64,000 nt of DNA from Mycobacteroides salmoniphilum. GTDB taxonomy: Bacteria > Actinomycetota > Actinomycetes > Mycobacteriales > Mycobacteriaceae. The notes under the pieces are model-generated. The model did not search any database. It was given only the letters and a program-made list of their open reading frames with translations, and had not been told where the DNA came from. Numbering within the stretch: position 1 is the stretch's first letter; each line of letters opens with the position of its first letter. The translations under genes and the position numbers were made by a program. Positions 21,573 to 31,257 of the stretch are shown piece after piece. Location: NCBI RefSeq assembly GCF_004924335.1, contig NZ_CP024633.1, positions 2,418,001 through 2,482,000 of the forward strand, given 5' to 3'.

Positions 21573-24500
21573 CTAACCCGCCGCCTTTTTCAAGGACGCC
21601 CGGACCCCGTCGCCGATATCGGTGGCGGGCGTCCCCACGTCCTGGCCGGCCTGGCCGATTTCCAGTGTCGTGGCGAGGATTTCGCCGGCGATCAGGCCGC
21701 GGTGACGTTCCGCCCAGGGCCGACGGTCCTCGGGTACCTCAAGGATGACCGTGACACGGTCGGACACCTCCAGACCTGTCGACTTGCGAAGGTCTTGGAG
21801 CTCTCGAATGAGATCGCGCGCCCATCCCTCGGCCTCCAACTCTTCGGTGACGGTGTCATCGAGGATGACCAGTCCGCCACCCTCGGGAAGCGCCGCCGTG
21901 GAATCCGGCTCCGCGGCCACCAGTTTCGAATCGAACTCACCCTCCTGCAGCGTGATCCCGGCGGCGACGACGGTTCCGTCAGCCTGCTGAGCCCAGTCGC
22001 CGGCCTTGACCGCCCGGATGACCGTCTGCACGTCCTTGCCCAGCCGCGGCCCCGCGGCACGCGCGTTGACGGTCAGTTCGAACTTGCCGTAGGCAGCGAT
22101 ATCGTCGGTCAGTTCGACGGATTTCACGTTCAGCTCATCAGCGATGAGGGCTGCGTACGGCTCCAACCGCTTGGGGTCGGGCACCGCGACCGTCAGTGTG
22201 AGCAGCGGCAGGCGCACCCGCAGCTTCTTGGCCTTGCGCAAGGACGAGCCCGTCGAGGCCACCTTGCGCACCTCGTCCATGGCGGCCACCAGATCGGGGT
22301 CGGCGGGCAGTGCCGATTCGGACACCCAATCGGTCAGGTGCACAGACCGCTCCCCCGTCAGTCCCCTCCAGATCACCTCGGTGGTCATCGGCAACAGTGG
22401 TGCGGCCAGACGGCACGTCGTCTCCAGGACGGTGTGCAACGTGTCGATCGCATCCGCGTCCTCGTCCCAGAACCGCGAACGTGACCGTCGCACATACCAG
22501 TTGGTCAATGCGTCGGTGAACTGCCGCAGCTGTTCACACGCTCCCGAGACATCGCAGATATCCATGGCCGCGGTGAGGTTGTCACGTAGCTGTGCCAGTT
22601 TGGCCAGGATGTACTTGTCGAGCACCTGAGTCGAATCGGTGCGCCACGTGCCGGGTTTGGGCGCATACAGCTGCAGGAAGCTCCATGCGTTCCACAACGG
22701 CAGTATCACCTGCCGCACGCCCTCGCGAATACCCTGCTCGGTAACGATCAGATTGCCGCCGCGCAGGATTGGCGACGCCATGAGGAACCAGCGCATCGCG
22801 TCGGAGCCGTCGCGGTCGAACACCTCGTTGACATCCGGGTAATTGCGCAGCGACTTGCTCATCTTCTGGCCGTCGTTGCCCAGCACGATGCCATGCGACA
22901 CACAGGTTCTGAATGCGGGCCGATCGAAGATCGCCGTCGCCAGCACATGCATCACGTAGAACCAACCGCGCGTCTGGCCGATGTACTCGACGATGAAGTC
23001 GGCCGGGAAATGGTTTTCGAACCACTCGGCGTTCTCGAACGGATAGTGCACCTGCGCGTACGGCATAGAGCCCGAGTCGAACCAGACATCAAAGATGTCC
23101 GAGATGCGGCGCATGGTGGACTTGCCGGTCGGATCGTCCGGATTGGGCCGGGTCAGCTCATCGATGTACGGCCGGTGCAGATTTGTCGGACGGACTCCGA
23201 AGTCGCGTTCCAGCTCGTCGAGACTGCCGTATACGTCGATGCGCGGATACGCAGGATCGTCAGACTTCCACACCGGAATCGGGCTGCCCCAGTATCGGTT
23301 TCGAGAGACTGACCAGTCGCGTGCGCCTTCCAGCCACTTGCCGAACTGGCCGTGCTTGACGTGCTCGGGATACCAGGTGATCTGCTCGTTGAGCTCCACC
23401 ATCCGGTCCCGGAATTCGGTCACCTTGATGAACCAGGAGGACACGGCACGGTAGATCAACGGGTTTCGGCACCGCCAGCAGTGCGGGTACGAGTGGTCGT
23501 AGGTCTCATGGCGCAACAGCACGGCGCCATTGGAGGCAGCGGCACCGGTGCCGTTCTTCAGGTCCTTGATGATCTGCGCGTTGGCATCGAACACCTGCTG
23601 ACCCACGTAATCGGGCACGGTGGCGTCGAATCGGCCCTTCGAGTCGACGGGGGTGACGGGGGTGATCCCCGCCTTGTCGGTGACGTTCTTGTCTTCTTCA
23701 CCGTAGGCCGGGGCCATGTGCACGATGCCGGTGCCGTCCTCGGTGGTGACGTAGTCACCCGAGAGCACCGTGAAGGCATTCGGCGACGCATCCTGCTGGA
23801 AATACGGGAATGGCGGGAGGTAGCGCATGCCCAGCAGCTCGGCGCCGGTGTAGGTGTCCAGCACCGTGGGCTCTTCACCAAGCTCACGGGCGTAAGACCC
23901 GACCCGCGCCTGCGCCAACAGGTAACGGTCCTCGGAGGCGTTCTCACCGGCGGGCTTCACCACCGCATAGGTCACCTCGGGGTTGACCGCGACCGCCAGG
24001 TTCGAGGGCAGCGTCCAGGGAGTTGTGGTCCAGATCAGCAGGCGCGCACCGTCGAGCACCGCCCACCGGCTGTCCTCATTGCCCGCGATCCGGTACCCCA
24101 CGGTGACCGCCGGATCCTGACGACTCTGATACACGTCGTCGTCCATGCGCAGTTCATGATTGGACAGCGGTGTCTCGTCGCGCCAGCAATACGGCAGTAC
24201 GCGGTAGCCCTCGTACGCCAATCCCTTATCCCACAATTGTTTGAATGCCCAGATGACCGATTCCATAAAGGTCGGGTCGAGCGTCTTGTAGTCGTTGTCG
24301 AAGTCCACCCAGCGCGCCTGCCGGGTGACGTAGTCGCGCCATTCCTTCGTGTAGCGCAGCACCGACTCGCGGCAGGCATCGTTGAACTCGGCGATACCCA
24401 TATCGTCGATCTGCGATTTATCGGTGATGCCGAGCTGGCGTTCCACCTCCAGCTCTGCGGGCAAACCATGTGTGTCCCAACCAAATCGGCGGTCCACCTG

Positions 24501-24794
24501 GTACCCACGCATGGTCTGATAACGCGGCACGATGTCCTTGACGTAGCCGGTGAGCAGATGCCCGTAGTGCGGCAGCCCGTTGGCGAACGGAGGACCGTCA
24601 TAGAAGACGTACTCCGGGGAGCCGTCACGATGAGCAATGCTGGCGCGGAAGGTGTCGTCCGCGTCCCAGTAGGCCAGCACCTGCTTTTCCAGCGCAGGAA
24701 GATTCGGCGATCCGCTGCGCTGATCGGCCCCGAGATTGGTGCGCGGGTACGCGTCGGTTCGCTCGCCCTGATGCTCTTCGCCCGAGGGGCTCAT
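21573..24794 (-). CDS. ileS: Isoleucyl-tRNA synthetase IleS
   Basis: Class Ia aminoacyl-tRNA synthetase, 1073 residues from ATG 24794 ([10 protein letters not shown]). The signature [18 protein letters not shown] contains HYGH in place of HIGH at about 76-79, and the second motif is [11 protein letters not shown]1 editing domain and a C-terminal anticodon-binding region are present. The sequence pattern is that of the eukaryote-like IleS class found in mycobacteria, which tends to be mupirocin-insensitive. Expression is controlled by the T-box leader immediately upstream. Corresponds to Rv1536. Confidence 0.97.
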   Translation of the reverse strand: MSPSGEEHQGERTDAYPRTNLGADQRSGSPNLPALEKQVLAYWDADDTFRASIAHRDGSPEYVFYDGPPFANGLPHYGHLLTGYVKDIVPRYQTMRGYQVDRRFGWDTHGLPAELEVERQLGITDKSQIDDMGIAEFNDACRESVLRYTKEWRDYVTRQARWVDFDNDYKTLDPTFMESVIWAFKQLWDKGLAYEGYRVLPYCWRDETPLSNHELRMDDDVYQSRQDPAVTVGYRIAGNEDSRWAVLDGARLLIWTTTPWTLPSNLAVAVNPEVTYAVVKPAGENASEDRYLLAQARVGSYARELGEEPTVLDTYTGAELLGMRYLPPFPYFQQDASPNAFTVLSGDYVTTEDGTGIVHMAPAYGEEDKNVTDKAGITPVTPVDSKGRFDATVPDYVGQQVFDANAQIIKDLKNGTGAAASNGAVLLRHETYDHSYPHCWRCRNPLIYRAVSSWFIKVTEFRDRMVELNEQITWYPEHVKHGQFGKWLEGARDWSVSRNRYWGSPIPVWKSDDPAYPRIDVYGSLDELERDFGVRPTNLHRPYIDELTRPNPDDPTGKSTMRRISDIFDVWFDSGSMPYAQVHYPFENAEWFENHFPADFIVEYIGQTRGWFYVMHVLATAIFDRPAFRTCVSHGIVLGNDGQKMSKSLRNYPDVNEVFDRDGSDAMRWFLMASPILRGGNLIVTEQGIREGVRQVILPLWNAWSFLQLYAPKPGTWRTDSTQVLDKYILAKLAQLRDNLTAAMDICDVSGACEQLRQFTDALTNWYVRRSRSRFWDEDADAIDTLHTVLETTCRLAAPLLPMTTEVIWRGLTGERSVHLTDWVSESALPADPDLVAAMDEVRKVASTGSSLRKAKKLRVRLPLLTLTVAVPDPKRLEPYAALIADELNVKSVELTDDIAAYGKFELTVNARAAGPRLGKDVQTVIRAVKAGDWAQQADGTVVAAGITLQEGEFDSKLVAAEPDSTAALPEGGGLVILDDTVTEELEAEGWARDLIRELQDLRKSTGLEVSDRVTVILEVPEDRRPWAERHRGLIAGEILATTLEIGQAGQDVGTPATDIGDGVRASLKKAAG

Positions 24795-24998
24795 CGCGGT
24801 CTCCCTGTGCTCGCTGGCACGGGGACGATGGGACGCCGTCGGCGTACCTCCGCGGTACCACCCCGCTTGCCCCACGCTGTCGGGGCCTCTCACCACGGCT
24901 GTGACGGGCCTGCCCGTCCGGTTCTACTGGGTTATCCGCGCTGGGCACGAAACTTTTCTTCCGGAGACTCCCCGGTGATGGCCGGATCGGTGTCTATG
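24795..24998 (-). promoter_or_regulatory. T-box leader (tRNA-Ile-sensing riboswitch) of ileS
   Basis: Read on the minus strand, the leader contains the universally conserved T-box core GGGTGGTACCGCGG (24850-24863), whose bulge pairs with the tRNA acceptor end. An ATC isoleucine specifier lies in ggccATCaccggggag (ATC at 24977-24979), followed by a short stem I. A complementary segment close to the ileS start (gacggcgtcccatcgtcc) precedes the weak agggaga ribosome site. There is no terminator T-run, so control is most likely translational, as known for actinobacterial ileS T-boxes. Confidence 0.93.
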
Positions 24999-25004
24999 GC
25001 GCCA

Positions 25005-25033
25005 ATTCTATTCGGGTGCGTTGATATGGCCAA
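25005..25033 (-). promoter_or_regulatory. Promoter of the ileS T-box transcript
   Basis: Minus strand: -35 TTGGCC (25028-25033), 17-bp spacer, -10 TAGAAT (25005-25010), predicting a start near 24998. The -10 overlaps the stop codon of the MFS gene, so this promoter lies at the very end of the upstream coding region. Confidence 0.6.
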
Positions 25034-26264
25034 ACCGGTTTCGCAGCACCATCACCGTGGCCAGGACCAGGGCAATCGTCAATAACGCCCCCACGAAGAG
25101 CACCGTCAGCGCCCACCCGCCCGCTTGGTATGCCAGGCCGCCCGCCGCCCCGGCCACCGAACTGCCGAGGTAGTAACTGAACAAGTACAGCGCGGACGCC
25201 TCGGCGCGGTCGCGCTGCACGACGGCGCCCACCCACCCGCTCGCGACGGTATGGGCGGCAAAGAAGCCCGCGGTGAACACACCCACGCCGATGATCACCG
25301 CGACGAGTGAATCCGGGATGGTCAGCGCGAGTCCGATGGCCGTGACGGCGACCGCGCCGATGAGGACCAGCCCCCGGCCGCGGCGGTCCGCCAGGCGGCC
25401 GGCCACTGCCGAGGACACCGTTCCCGCGAGGTACAGCAGGAACAGCAGTCCGGCGATAGCCGTGGGAAGCCCGAACGGAGGCGCCACCAGGCGATAGCCC
25501 AAATAGTTGTACACGGTGACGAATCCGCCCATCAGCAGGAAAGCCAGTCCGAACATGATGAGCAGTAACGGGTTTCGTACGTGCGTCCCGAGAATTCGCA
25601 TCGTGGTGCCGACCCTGACCCGCTTGGGCACGAAGAATTGCGACCGCGGAAGCAGCATGGCGAAGAGCACCGTGCACACCAATGTCATGGCACCACTGCC
25701 TAATAACGCCATCCGCCAATTGCTCACGTCGAGTACCGAGGACGCCACCAACCGTCCGGCGAGTCCACCGACCGTGGTGCCCGCGATGTATCTGCCCATC
25801 GCCGAACCCAGCGAGCCCGGGTGCACCTCTTCGGCCAGGAATGCCATTGCCACTGCCGGAATTCCAGCCAGTGCAACACCTTCGGCGGCGCGACCGATCA
25901 GCAACACCGCGAAGGTGGGGCTGGCCGGTAGCAACAGCCCGAGGATCGTCGTGGCGATCGCCGAAACCAGCATGACCCGGGTGCGCCCGTACCGTTCCGA
26001 GAGTGCACTCGCCGGAATGATCGATAACGCGAGCATTCCGGTGGTCACAGAGACGGTCAGCGCGGCGGCGGCTGGGCTCACCCCGAAGTCCGCGGAGAGC
26101 GCCGGGAGCACCGCCTGCGTGCCATAAAGGGCGGCGAACGTCGCAAGCCCAGCGGCAAAGAGCGCGCCAGTCAGACGCCGATATCCGGCAGTGCCCGTTT
26201 CATGGGGCACCGGATCCGCGGCGCAGATCGCCGGACTGCTCTGGGTGCTCGGAGCCATCGTCAT
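25008..26264 (-). CDS. MFS transporter (YnfM-like)
   Basis: About 418 residues from ATG 26264 (MTMAPSTQSS); ATG 26258 is the alternative. Twelve hydrophobic segments are visible, with the MFS loop motif SALSERYGRTRVML between TM2 and TM3 and AGRLADRRGRGLVL in the second half. The divergent arrangement with a LysR regulator recalls the ynfM/ynfL pair of enterobacteria. Substrate unknown; related proteins are drug or aromatic-compound exporters. Its stop overlaps the ileS promoter. Confidence 0.85.
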   Translation of the reverse strand: MTMAPSTQSSPAICAADPVPHETGTAGYRRLTGALFAAGLATFAALYGTQAVLPALSADFGVSPAAAALTVSVTTGMLALSIIPASALSERYGRTRVMLVSAIATTILGLLLPASPTFAVLLIGRAAEGVALAGIPAVAMAFLAEEVHPGSLGSAMGRYIAGTTVGGLAGRLVASSVLDVSNWRMALLGSGAMTLVCTVLFAMLLPRSQFFVPKRVRVGTTMRILGTHVRNPLLLIMFGLAFLLMGGFVTVYNYLGYRLVAPPFGLPTAIAGLLFLLYLAGTVSSAVAGRLADRRGRGLVLIGAVAVTAIGLALTIPDSLVAVIIGVGVFTAGFFAAHTVASGWVGAVVQRDRAEASALYLFSYYLGSSVAGAAGGLAYQAGGWALTVLFVGALLTIALVLATVMVLRNRFGHINAPE

Positions 26265-26306
26265 GGACCTAGATGCTCCCCCGACCGGGCATATCACGGA
26301 AATGAG

Positions 26307-26334
26307 CAATTTAGCGATCTATAATTCAATTTAG
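26307..26334. promoter_or_regulatory. MFS/LysR divergent control region with direct repeats
   Basis: Two CAATTTAG repeats (26307-26314 and 26327-26334) are exactly 20 bp apart, on the same face of the helix, and flank TATAAT (26320-26325), a perfect -10 for the LysR gene. A GGAGGTGG site precedes the LysR ATG. The repeats are good candidates for the LysR binding sites that control both genes. Confidence 0.5.
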
Positions 26335-26354
26335 GCATATATGGAGGTGGCAGC

Positions 26355-27227
26355 ATGGCGGAGGGTGACTACGAGTGGTACATCACACTCGCCGAGCGAC
26401 AAAACGTCACCGCGGCCGCCGAGCAGCTCCAACTCGCCCAGCCCACGCTCACCCGAATGCTGGCCAGACTGGAGCGCCGGCTCGGCGTGCAACTGTTCGA
26501 CCGGCACGGTAAGCGGCTCACCTTGAACCCGTCCGGGCGGATCTTCTACCAGCACGCCCGTCGCGCTCAGATGGAACTGGACTCTGCTCGTCGAACCATC
26601 AACGATCTCGCCAATCCCGCCGAGGGTGAGATCCGGCTCGGATTCCTGCACACCTTCGGCCCCACACTCGTCGCCCGCCTGATCGCGGGCTTCGCCGCGG
26701 CGTCGCCGCACGTACGGTTCGTGCTCGAGCAGGGCGCCGCAGGCAGCCTCGACGATCTTGTCGCCAACGGCGATCTGGACGTCGCAATCGTCTCTCCGCG
26801 CCCTCGCCGCGCAAATCTGGGGTGGCGCAACCTCTTCCGGCAGCGTCTCGGTGTCGCCGTGCCCACAGACCATCGGCTCACACAGGCCGAAGACGTGTCG
26901 ATGGCCGACCTTGCCGACGAACCCTTCATCGGGATGCATCCGGGGTTCGGCATGCGCCGCCTCCTCGAAGAACTTTGTGCGGCCGCGCAATTCCAGCCGC
27001 GTATCGTGCTCGAATCGAGCGATCTGACGACGGTGGCGGGCTTGGTGGCCGCGGGCCTGGGCATCGCGGTGCTCCCCGTGGACGCCACCACCTACCCGCC
27101 CGACCTCAGGATGTTGCGCCTCGTAGACGCCGACGCGCACCGGGACGTCGGCATCATCTGGAGCTCCGGGCAGCCCCTTTCGCGCCCGGTCCGGGATTTC
27201 ATATCCCACGCCATCGCCTCGACGTAG
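26355..27227 (+). CDS. LysR-family transcriptional regulator
   Basis: 290 residues. The N-terminal winged HTH is typical: ITLAERQNVTAAAEQLQLAQ, PTLTRMLARLERRLGVQLFDR, then the linker helix. The C-terminal periplasmic-binding-like effector domain starts EIRLGFLHTFGPTL, with GLGIAVLPVDATT near the end. It is divergent from the MFS transporter, which is its likely target. Sequence type is close to the GltC/YnfL group. The effector cannot be inferred. Confidence 0.9.
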   Translation: MAEGDYEWYITLAERQNVTAAAEQLQLAQPTLTRMLARLERRLGVQLFDRHGKRLTLNPSGRIFYQHARRAQMELDSARRTINDLANPAEGEIRLGFLHTFGPTLVARLIAGFAAASPHVRFVLEQGAAGSLDDLVANGDLDVAIVSPRPRRANLGWRNLFRQRLGVAVPTDHRLTQAEDVSMADLADEPFIGMHPGFGMRRLLEELCAAAQFQPRIVLESSDLTTVAGLVAAGLGIAVLPVDATTYPPDLRMLRLVDADAHRDVGIIWSSGQPLSRPVRDFISHAIAST

Positions 27228-27242
27228 GTCACAATCATCCTC

Positions 27243-28292
27243 ATGTCTGCCGATGTGCCGCCCGCGAACGGGATCGCCCAGGCGATAGCGCAGATCGATA
27301 CCGCCGCCGACGAGGCCGAGTTCTGTGCTGCCGTGGGCGCGGCGCGGATGGTGATAGCCCTTGAGGTGCGAGTGCGCACGCCGGAGGCGGCCCTCGCCGC
27401 TGCCTGGTCCGAAGCGTTGCGGCACAGCATCGGCACGGCCGCACGACTCGTCACTGGCGGGGTGGATCCGGGCTGGACCTGGTTCGTTTCGGGAAGTGTG
27501 GCCCGAGGCGAGGCGGCACCCGGTTCCGATATCGAGACGCTGCTTGCCGTCGACGACGCGCTCGACGGAGACGGCAAGACTCACCTGATGGAGCTGGCAG
27601 CCCAGGTGCACGCGATGCTCGAACGCGGCGGCATTGGAAGCGATTCGAACGGCGTGCTGGCCAGTCGCGGGCGATTCTGCCGCCGGGCCTCCAACTGGTT
27701 CGAAGGAATCGAACGCTGGTGCGCCAACCCGCCCGAAGACCGCGGCGTCGTGATGGCGGGGCTGATGGCCGACTCCCACGGGGTGGGCGCGGGATCGTTG
27801 TTGTCGGACAACGCCCTGCGTACCGAGAATGCCCGCTGCGCACAGCGCCACTACCCCATCCGACTTGCCATGCTTCAGGACGCGGTGGCCATACGCGCCG
27901 GATTCCCTTCGCGGTTAAGGATATTCGCGACGCAATCCGACACCGTCGATCTCAAGGTCGCGGCGATCGATCCGGTGGTCAAGATCGCACGCTGGGCGGC
28001 GTTGTCCGCCGGAGCGGATGCACTGTCGACACCAGAGCGCCTCGACGCCGCCGCCGGCAACATCCTGGACGCCGATGATGCCTCGACACTGCGGGATTGC
28101 TTCGCCTGGCTGCTTCGATTTCGGTGGAGGTCTCGGGCCACGGCGTGGCAGGACGGCGAGCACATGTCCGACATCGTGTCGCTGTCTGCCCTTGCCCCGC
28201 AGGAGCGTGCGGTGCTGCGCTCCGTCGCGCGCGAGATCGCCGGCATCCGACGCAAGCTGATCTACCTGTCCTCGACATCCTCATTCAGATAG
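27243..28292 (+). CDS. DUF294-type putative nucleotidyltransferase
   Basis: 349 residues. The central nucleotidyltransferase motif is FVSGSVARGEAAPGSDIETLL (about 82-101), a GS-x(n)-DxE pattern seen in the GlnD-like DUF294 domain. The following RASNWFEGIERWCANPPEDRG and the C-terminal helical substrate-binding domain match the same family. These domains are assumed to uridylylate or adenylylate proteins, but targets are mostly unknown. There are no CBS domains, unlike many family members. Starts 15 bp after LysR and overlaps the convergent exonuclease by 12 bp. Confidence 0.8.
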   Translation: MSADVPPANGIAQAIAQIDTAADEAEFCAAVGAARMVIALEVRVRTPEAALAAAWSEALRHSIGTAARLVTGGVDPGWTWFVSGSVARGEAAPGSDIETLLAVDDALDGDGKTHLMELAAQVHAMLERGGIGSDSNGVLASRGRFCRRASNWFEGIERWCANPPEDRGVVMAGLMADSHGVGAGSLLSDNALRTENARCAQRHYPIRLAMLQDAVAIRAGFPSRLRIFATQSDTVDLKVAAIDPVVKIARWAALSAGADALSTPERLDAAAGNILDADDASTLRDCFAWLLRFRWRSRATAWQDGEHMSDIVSLSALAPQERAVLRSVAREIAGIRRKLIYLSSTSSFR

Positions 28293-28916
28293 TCGGTCGT
28301 ACCAGCGCATGGCCCAGCGCGCATCGCCCAGGGCCGTATGCCGCTGCCCGGCGCTGGGGGTCTTCACACCGAATTGCAGCGACAGATTGGAGTAGTCGGC
28401 GTCCGGTACCAACCCGCGTTCACGGATGCGTGCCGCGGTGAGGGCGACGACATCGACGAGAGCCGGATTCCACGCTGGGCCGGTCCCGTGGGCCAGGAAC
28501 ATCCGCGTCAGGCACTCAGCATCGAATTGAGGTATCACCCCGACGATGGTGGCTCCCGCCGTCCATTCGTCAACGAGCGAAACAGCTTCCGCGGCACGAA
28601 AAATACGAGGGAACTGCAGCGGTCTCAAGCGCACTTGCGGATGCCGCTTATGGAAACCGCTGATCTCAAGGCCGGCGGGATCCGCCGATTCCAGGTCTAA
28701 GTCCTGGACGTCTACACACAGGTGCAACTGCCGTTGCCCGGAATCGGTGCGGCGAATGATCGCTATTTCCCATGGCTGGCGCTCGCGATGAAGCCCGGTG
28801 GTCTCGGTATCGAGAAAAACCAACGGGGCTGAAGGTCCGTCGGGTTCACCAGCATCGCCAACCATGTGTGGGCAGTCTCCCATATCACGCCCACCTGCCG
28901 AGCCATCCTCGGTCAA
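28281..28916 (-). CDS. DEDDh 3'-5' exonuclease (DnaQ-like)
   Basis: 211 residues from a TTG at 28916 overlapping the stop of the carotenoid oxygenase (TTGA); internal ATGs at 28883 and 28865 are alternatives. Exo I is VFLDTETTGLH, Exo II is VGVIPQFDAECL, and Exo III is HTALGDARWAMRW with the catalytic histidine, so all DEDDh residues are present. It could act on DNA or small RNAs. No polymerase domain is attached. Coupling to an oxygenase gene is unusual and may only reflect compact packing. Confidence 0.83.
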   Translation of the reverse strand: MTEDGSAGGRDMGDCPHMVGDAGEPDGPSAPLVFLDTETTGLHRERQPWEIAIIRRTDSGQRQLHLCVDVQDLDLESADPAGLEISGFHKRHPQVRLRPLQFPRIFRAAEAVSLVDEWTAGATIVGVIPQFDAECLTRMFLAHGTGPAWNPALVDVVALTAARIRERGLVPDADYSNLSLQFGVKTPSAGQRHTALGDARWAMRWYDRLSE

Positions 28917-30355
28917 GTCGTGGTGGGTACCCAGTTGCCATGGAATCCCGCTGGCACGCGGTGGGGCAGTTTGATGGTAGCGACGTCCTCGAGCGTTTGT
29001 GCGTCCAAAATTGCCAGCTCGCTTCGATCCGTGCGGCGGTCGTAGACGTAACCCATCAGGACTCCGTCATCTTCTTCGGCCTCGCTCGACCGAGGATGGA
29101 AGACGAACTCGCCCAAAGCCCTATCCGCACCGAATGAGCGTGCGCGCGAGCCGCCCGCAGTGAAGTCATGTTTGAGCAGGACTCCATCGGCGATGGCATC
29201 GGCCGCGAACGCCGGCGCATATCCATACCGATGCCGTTTACCCACCAGCCGCTCATCAACCCGAGGGAATTCCTGGCCCCTATCGTCAATGCGCGATTCG
29301 CGGACCTTGCCGTCGGCGAGATCGACGGTCCAGCGGTCCAACGTGGGCATCCCCTCGTTCGGAGCTAGATGATCGGTGTCGAACATCTTGGGATGACGTA
29401 CGACATCGAGCACGACGGTGTCGCCCTCGTCGTAAGCATTCATAGGATGGAATACGTAGCACGGCTCGACCTCGAACCACCGAATATCGGAATTGCCGGC
29501 GTCGCGGGGCATGACACCAATACGTGCGGGGTACTTGGGATTCCACGAGTAAGGGAAACGATAGTCCCCACTTCTGGTCTGCGGCAGGCGCGCAAAGATG
29601 GGATCAGGAATACGGACTCGTCCGATCAATGCCGAGAGCAGCAGGCGCGTCGGCAGCCGCAGCCCACGGGGTACGGTCATCTCCGCTGCCTGCCTAGCGT
29701 CGAAGGTCACTGGCAGGTCATAGAAGATGACGTAACGATCTGTCAGCGAGAAATCGTGCATCATTGGGCTGCCGCCCACGGTGACGTCTACGGTCTTCCT
29801 GGCTCGGCCATCGGTTCCAATGACCGAGTACTGCACGGTACTTCCCTGTCCGATGCTGTAAGAGACAGCGTGCAGCTCGCCGGTTTGCGGATCTCGTTTG
29901 GGATGAGCCGTATAGCCGCCGCGGACGCTGTTGCCGAAATCGCACACTCCGACTGTCTCTAGCTCATCGGTCAGTTCGTAGTTCGGGACGCCGCTTTCGA
30001 TCAAGGCGATGGTCTTGCCCGCATGACCGATCACGTTGGTATTGGCGCCGATCGGCGAGGCGCCGAAGTGCCCGGTAGGCGGCCGTTCGCCCAGGGCCCG
30101 CGCAGCTTGTGGTGACCGCACCCACCGATTGCGGTACCACTCGGCCTTGCCGTCGCGGATGCGGATGCCATGCACCATGCCGTCACCAACGAACCAGTGA
30201 TACAGCGCGGGGTTGATCTCGCTTATGGGATTGGGTCCATTGCGCAAATACCGACCGTCCAGATACTCCGGGATACTGCCCACCACAGCCAAATCGGTGA
30301 GGGTGTACTCGCGGTGCAGAGGGGCGAACTCACCCTCAAGGAAGTTGCTCGTCAT
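28913..30355 (-). CDS. Carotenoid cleavage oxygenase (RPE65/CCD family)
   Basis: Non-haem iron dioxygenase that splits carotenoids or related polyenes or stilbenes; 480 residues from ATG 30355 (MTSNFLEGEF), preceded by GAAGGG. The four iron-binding histidines can be placed in TAHPKRDP, SPMMHDFSLTDRYVIFYDLP, FHPMNAYDEGD and the C-terminal GFHGNWVP. The N-terminal DGRYLRNGPNP is diagnostic. It is divergent from a TetR gene with an inverted repeat between them, which suggests TetR repression. Substrate specificity cannot be read. Confidence 0.92.
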   Translation of the reverse strand: MTSNFLEGEFAPLHREYTLTDLAVVGSIPEYLDGRYLRNGPNPISEINPALYHWFVGDGMVHGIRIRDGKAEWYRNRWVRSPQAARALGERPPTGHFGASPIGANTNVIGHAGKTIALIESGVPNYELTDELETVGVCDFGNSVRGGYTAHPKRDPQTGELHAVSYSIGQGSTVQYSVIGTDGRARKTVDVTVGGSPMMHDFSLTDRYVIFYDLPVTFDARQAAEMTVPRGLRLPTRLLLSALIGRVRIPDPIFARLPQTRSGDYRFPYSWNPKYPARIGVMPRDAGNSDIRWFEVEPCYVFHPMNAYDEGDTVVLDVVRHPKMFDTDHLAPNEGMPTLDRWTVDLADGKVRESRIDDRGQEFPRVDERLVGKRHRYGYAPAFAADAIADGVLLKHDFTAGGSRARSFGADRALGEFVFHPRSSEAEEDDGVLMGYVYDRRTDRSELAILDAQTLEDVATIKLPHRVPAGFHGNWVPTTT

Positions 30356-30452
30356 GACAATCCCTTCTTCGACGTATGGCACGCCAACTGCGAGAGCTTT
30401 CGCAAAACCAGAGTGCCGCCGCGGCGGGGCCCCCACCTGGTATAACCTCGAA

Positions 30453-30465
30453 ATAACTGTGTTAT
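30453..30465. promoter_or_regulatory. Candidate TetR operator (oxygenase/TetR gap)
   Basis: ATAAC-tgt-GTTAT is a perfect inverted repeat. It overlaps a second self-complementary octamer GTTATAAC, and GTATAAC recurs upstream at about 30440. The AT-rich patch stands out in GC-rich DNA midway between the divergent genes. This is likely to be the operator and both promoters. Confidence 0.5.
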
Positions 30466-30513
30466 AACGTTGTTCTACTCAGGGTATGCCGCCTGTGCCA
30501 ATATGGCAAGACC

Positions 30514-31245
30514 ATGATGAAGAAGGGCGCCTCCTCCACATCCGCAGAGAATGAAGACATGCGGCAGATGCTGATAGCTGCGGCCGTTGACCTGCTCAAT
30601 AGCGATGGCCCCGAGGCCGTGCAGATCCGGAAGGTCGCCACGGCTGCCAGGACATCGACGATGGCGGTTTACAAACACTTTGGAGGCATGCCGGGCCTCG
30701 TCAACGCGGTCGCCGAGGAGAGCCTACGGCGGTTCGGGGCGGCTCAGGCCGCACCTGCACAGACCGATGACCCTGTCGCAGACTTCATGGTCACGGGTCT
30801 CGCGTACCGGCAGTTCGCCTTAGACAATCCGCACATGTGCCGCCTGATGTTCGGGGTGACCAGCGCCGACGGCATCAACGCGCCCAGACGCAACATGTTC
30901 GACACCACCGTAACGACGCCAATGCACCCCAGCGCCGAGTACCTCTTTCGATGCGTACAACGCTGCATGGCCGAAGGACGAATTGATGGCTCACCCGATG
31001 ATCTATCCGCTGTACTGCTGGCTGCAGCCAAATTCTGGACCATGATCCATGGATTCGTCATGCTTGAACTCGCGGGGTTTTGGGGAACCAAAGACCACGC
31101 GGCATGGGTACTCGCCTCCCTTACCACCGATCTCTTTGTCGCCCTCGGTGACTCACACGACAAGGTTTACGGCTCTGCGGCATCAACTCTGTCGCGGGCT
31201 GCCACTGAACTCGATACGGCCCGCACTGCGACAGACGCACGGTGA
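30514..31245 (+). CDS. TetR-family transcriptional regulator
   Basis: 243 residues. The N-terminal HTH spans about 15-65 (AAVDLLNSDGPEAVQIRKVA, then TSTMAVYKHFGGMPGLVNAV). The C-terminal ligand domain has KFWTMIHGFVMLELAG, a pattern of the WHG-domain TetR subgroup. It starts at ATG 30514, with ATG 30517 as alternative. It lies divergent to the carotenoid oxygenase and probably controls it and itself. 12 bp separate its stop from the convergent meaB. Confidence 0.88.
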   Translation: MMKKGASSTSAENEDMRQMLIAAAVDLLNSDGPEAVQIRKVATAARTSTMAVYKHFGGMPGLVNAVAEESLRRFGAAQAAPAQTDDPVADFMVTGLAYRQFALDNPHMCRLMFGVTSADGINAPRRNMFDTTVTTPMHPSAEYLFRCVQRCMAEGRIDGSPDDLSAVLLAAAKFWTMIHGFVMLELAGFWGTKDHAAWVLASLTTDLFVALGDSHDKVYGSAASTLSRAATELDTARTATDAR

Positions 31246-31257
31246 ATGATGCGGTGA

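Noticed and set aside
26331..27851. 506-codon minus-strand frame opposite LysR and DUF294
   Set aside because: Antisense to two clear genes; composition unlike a real protein.
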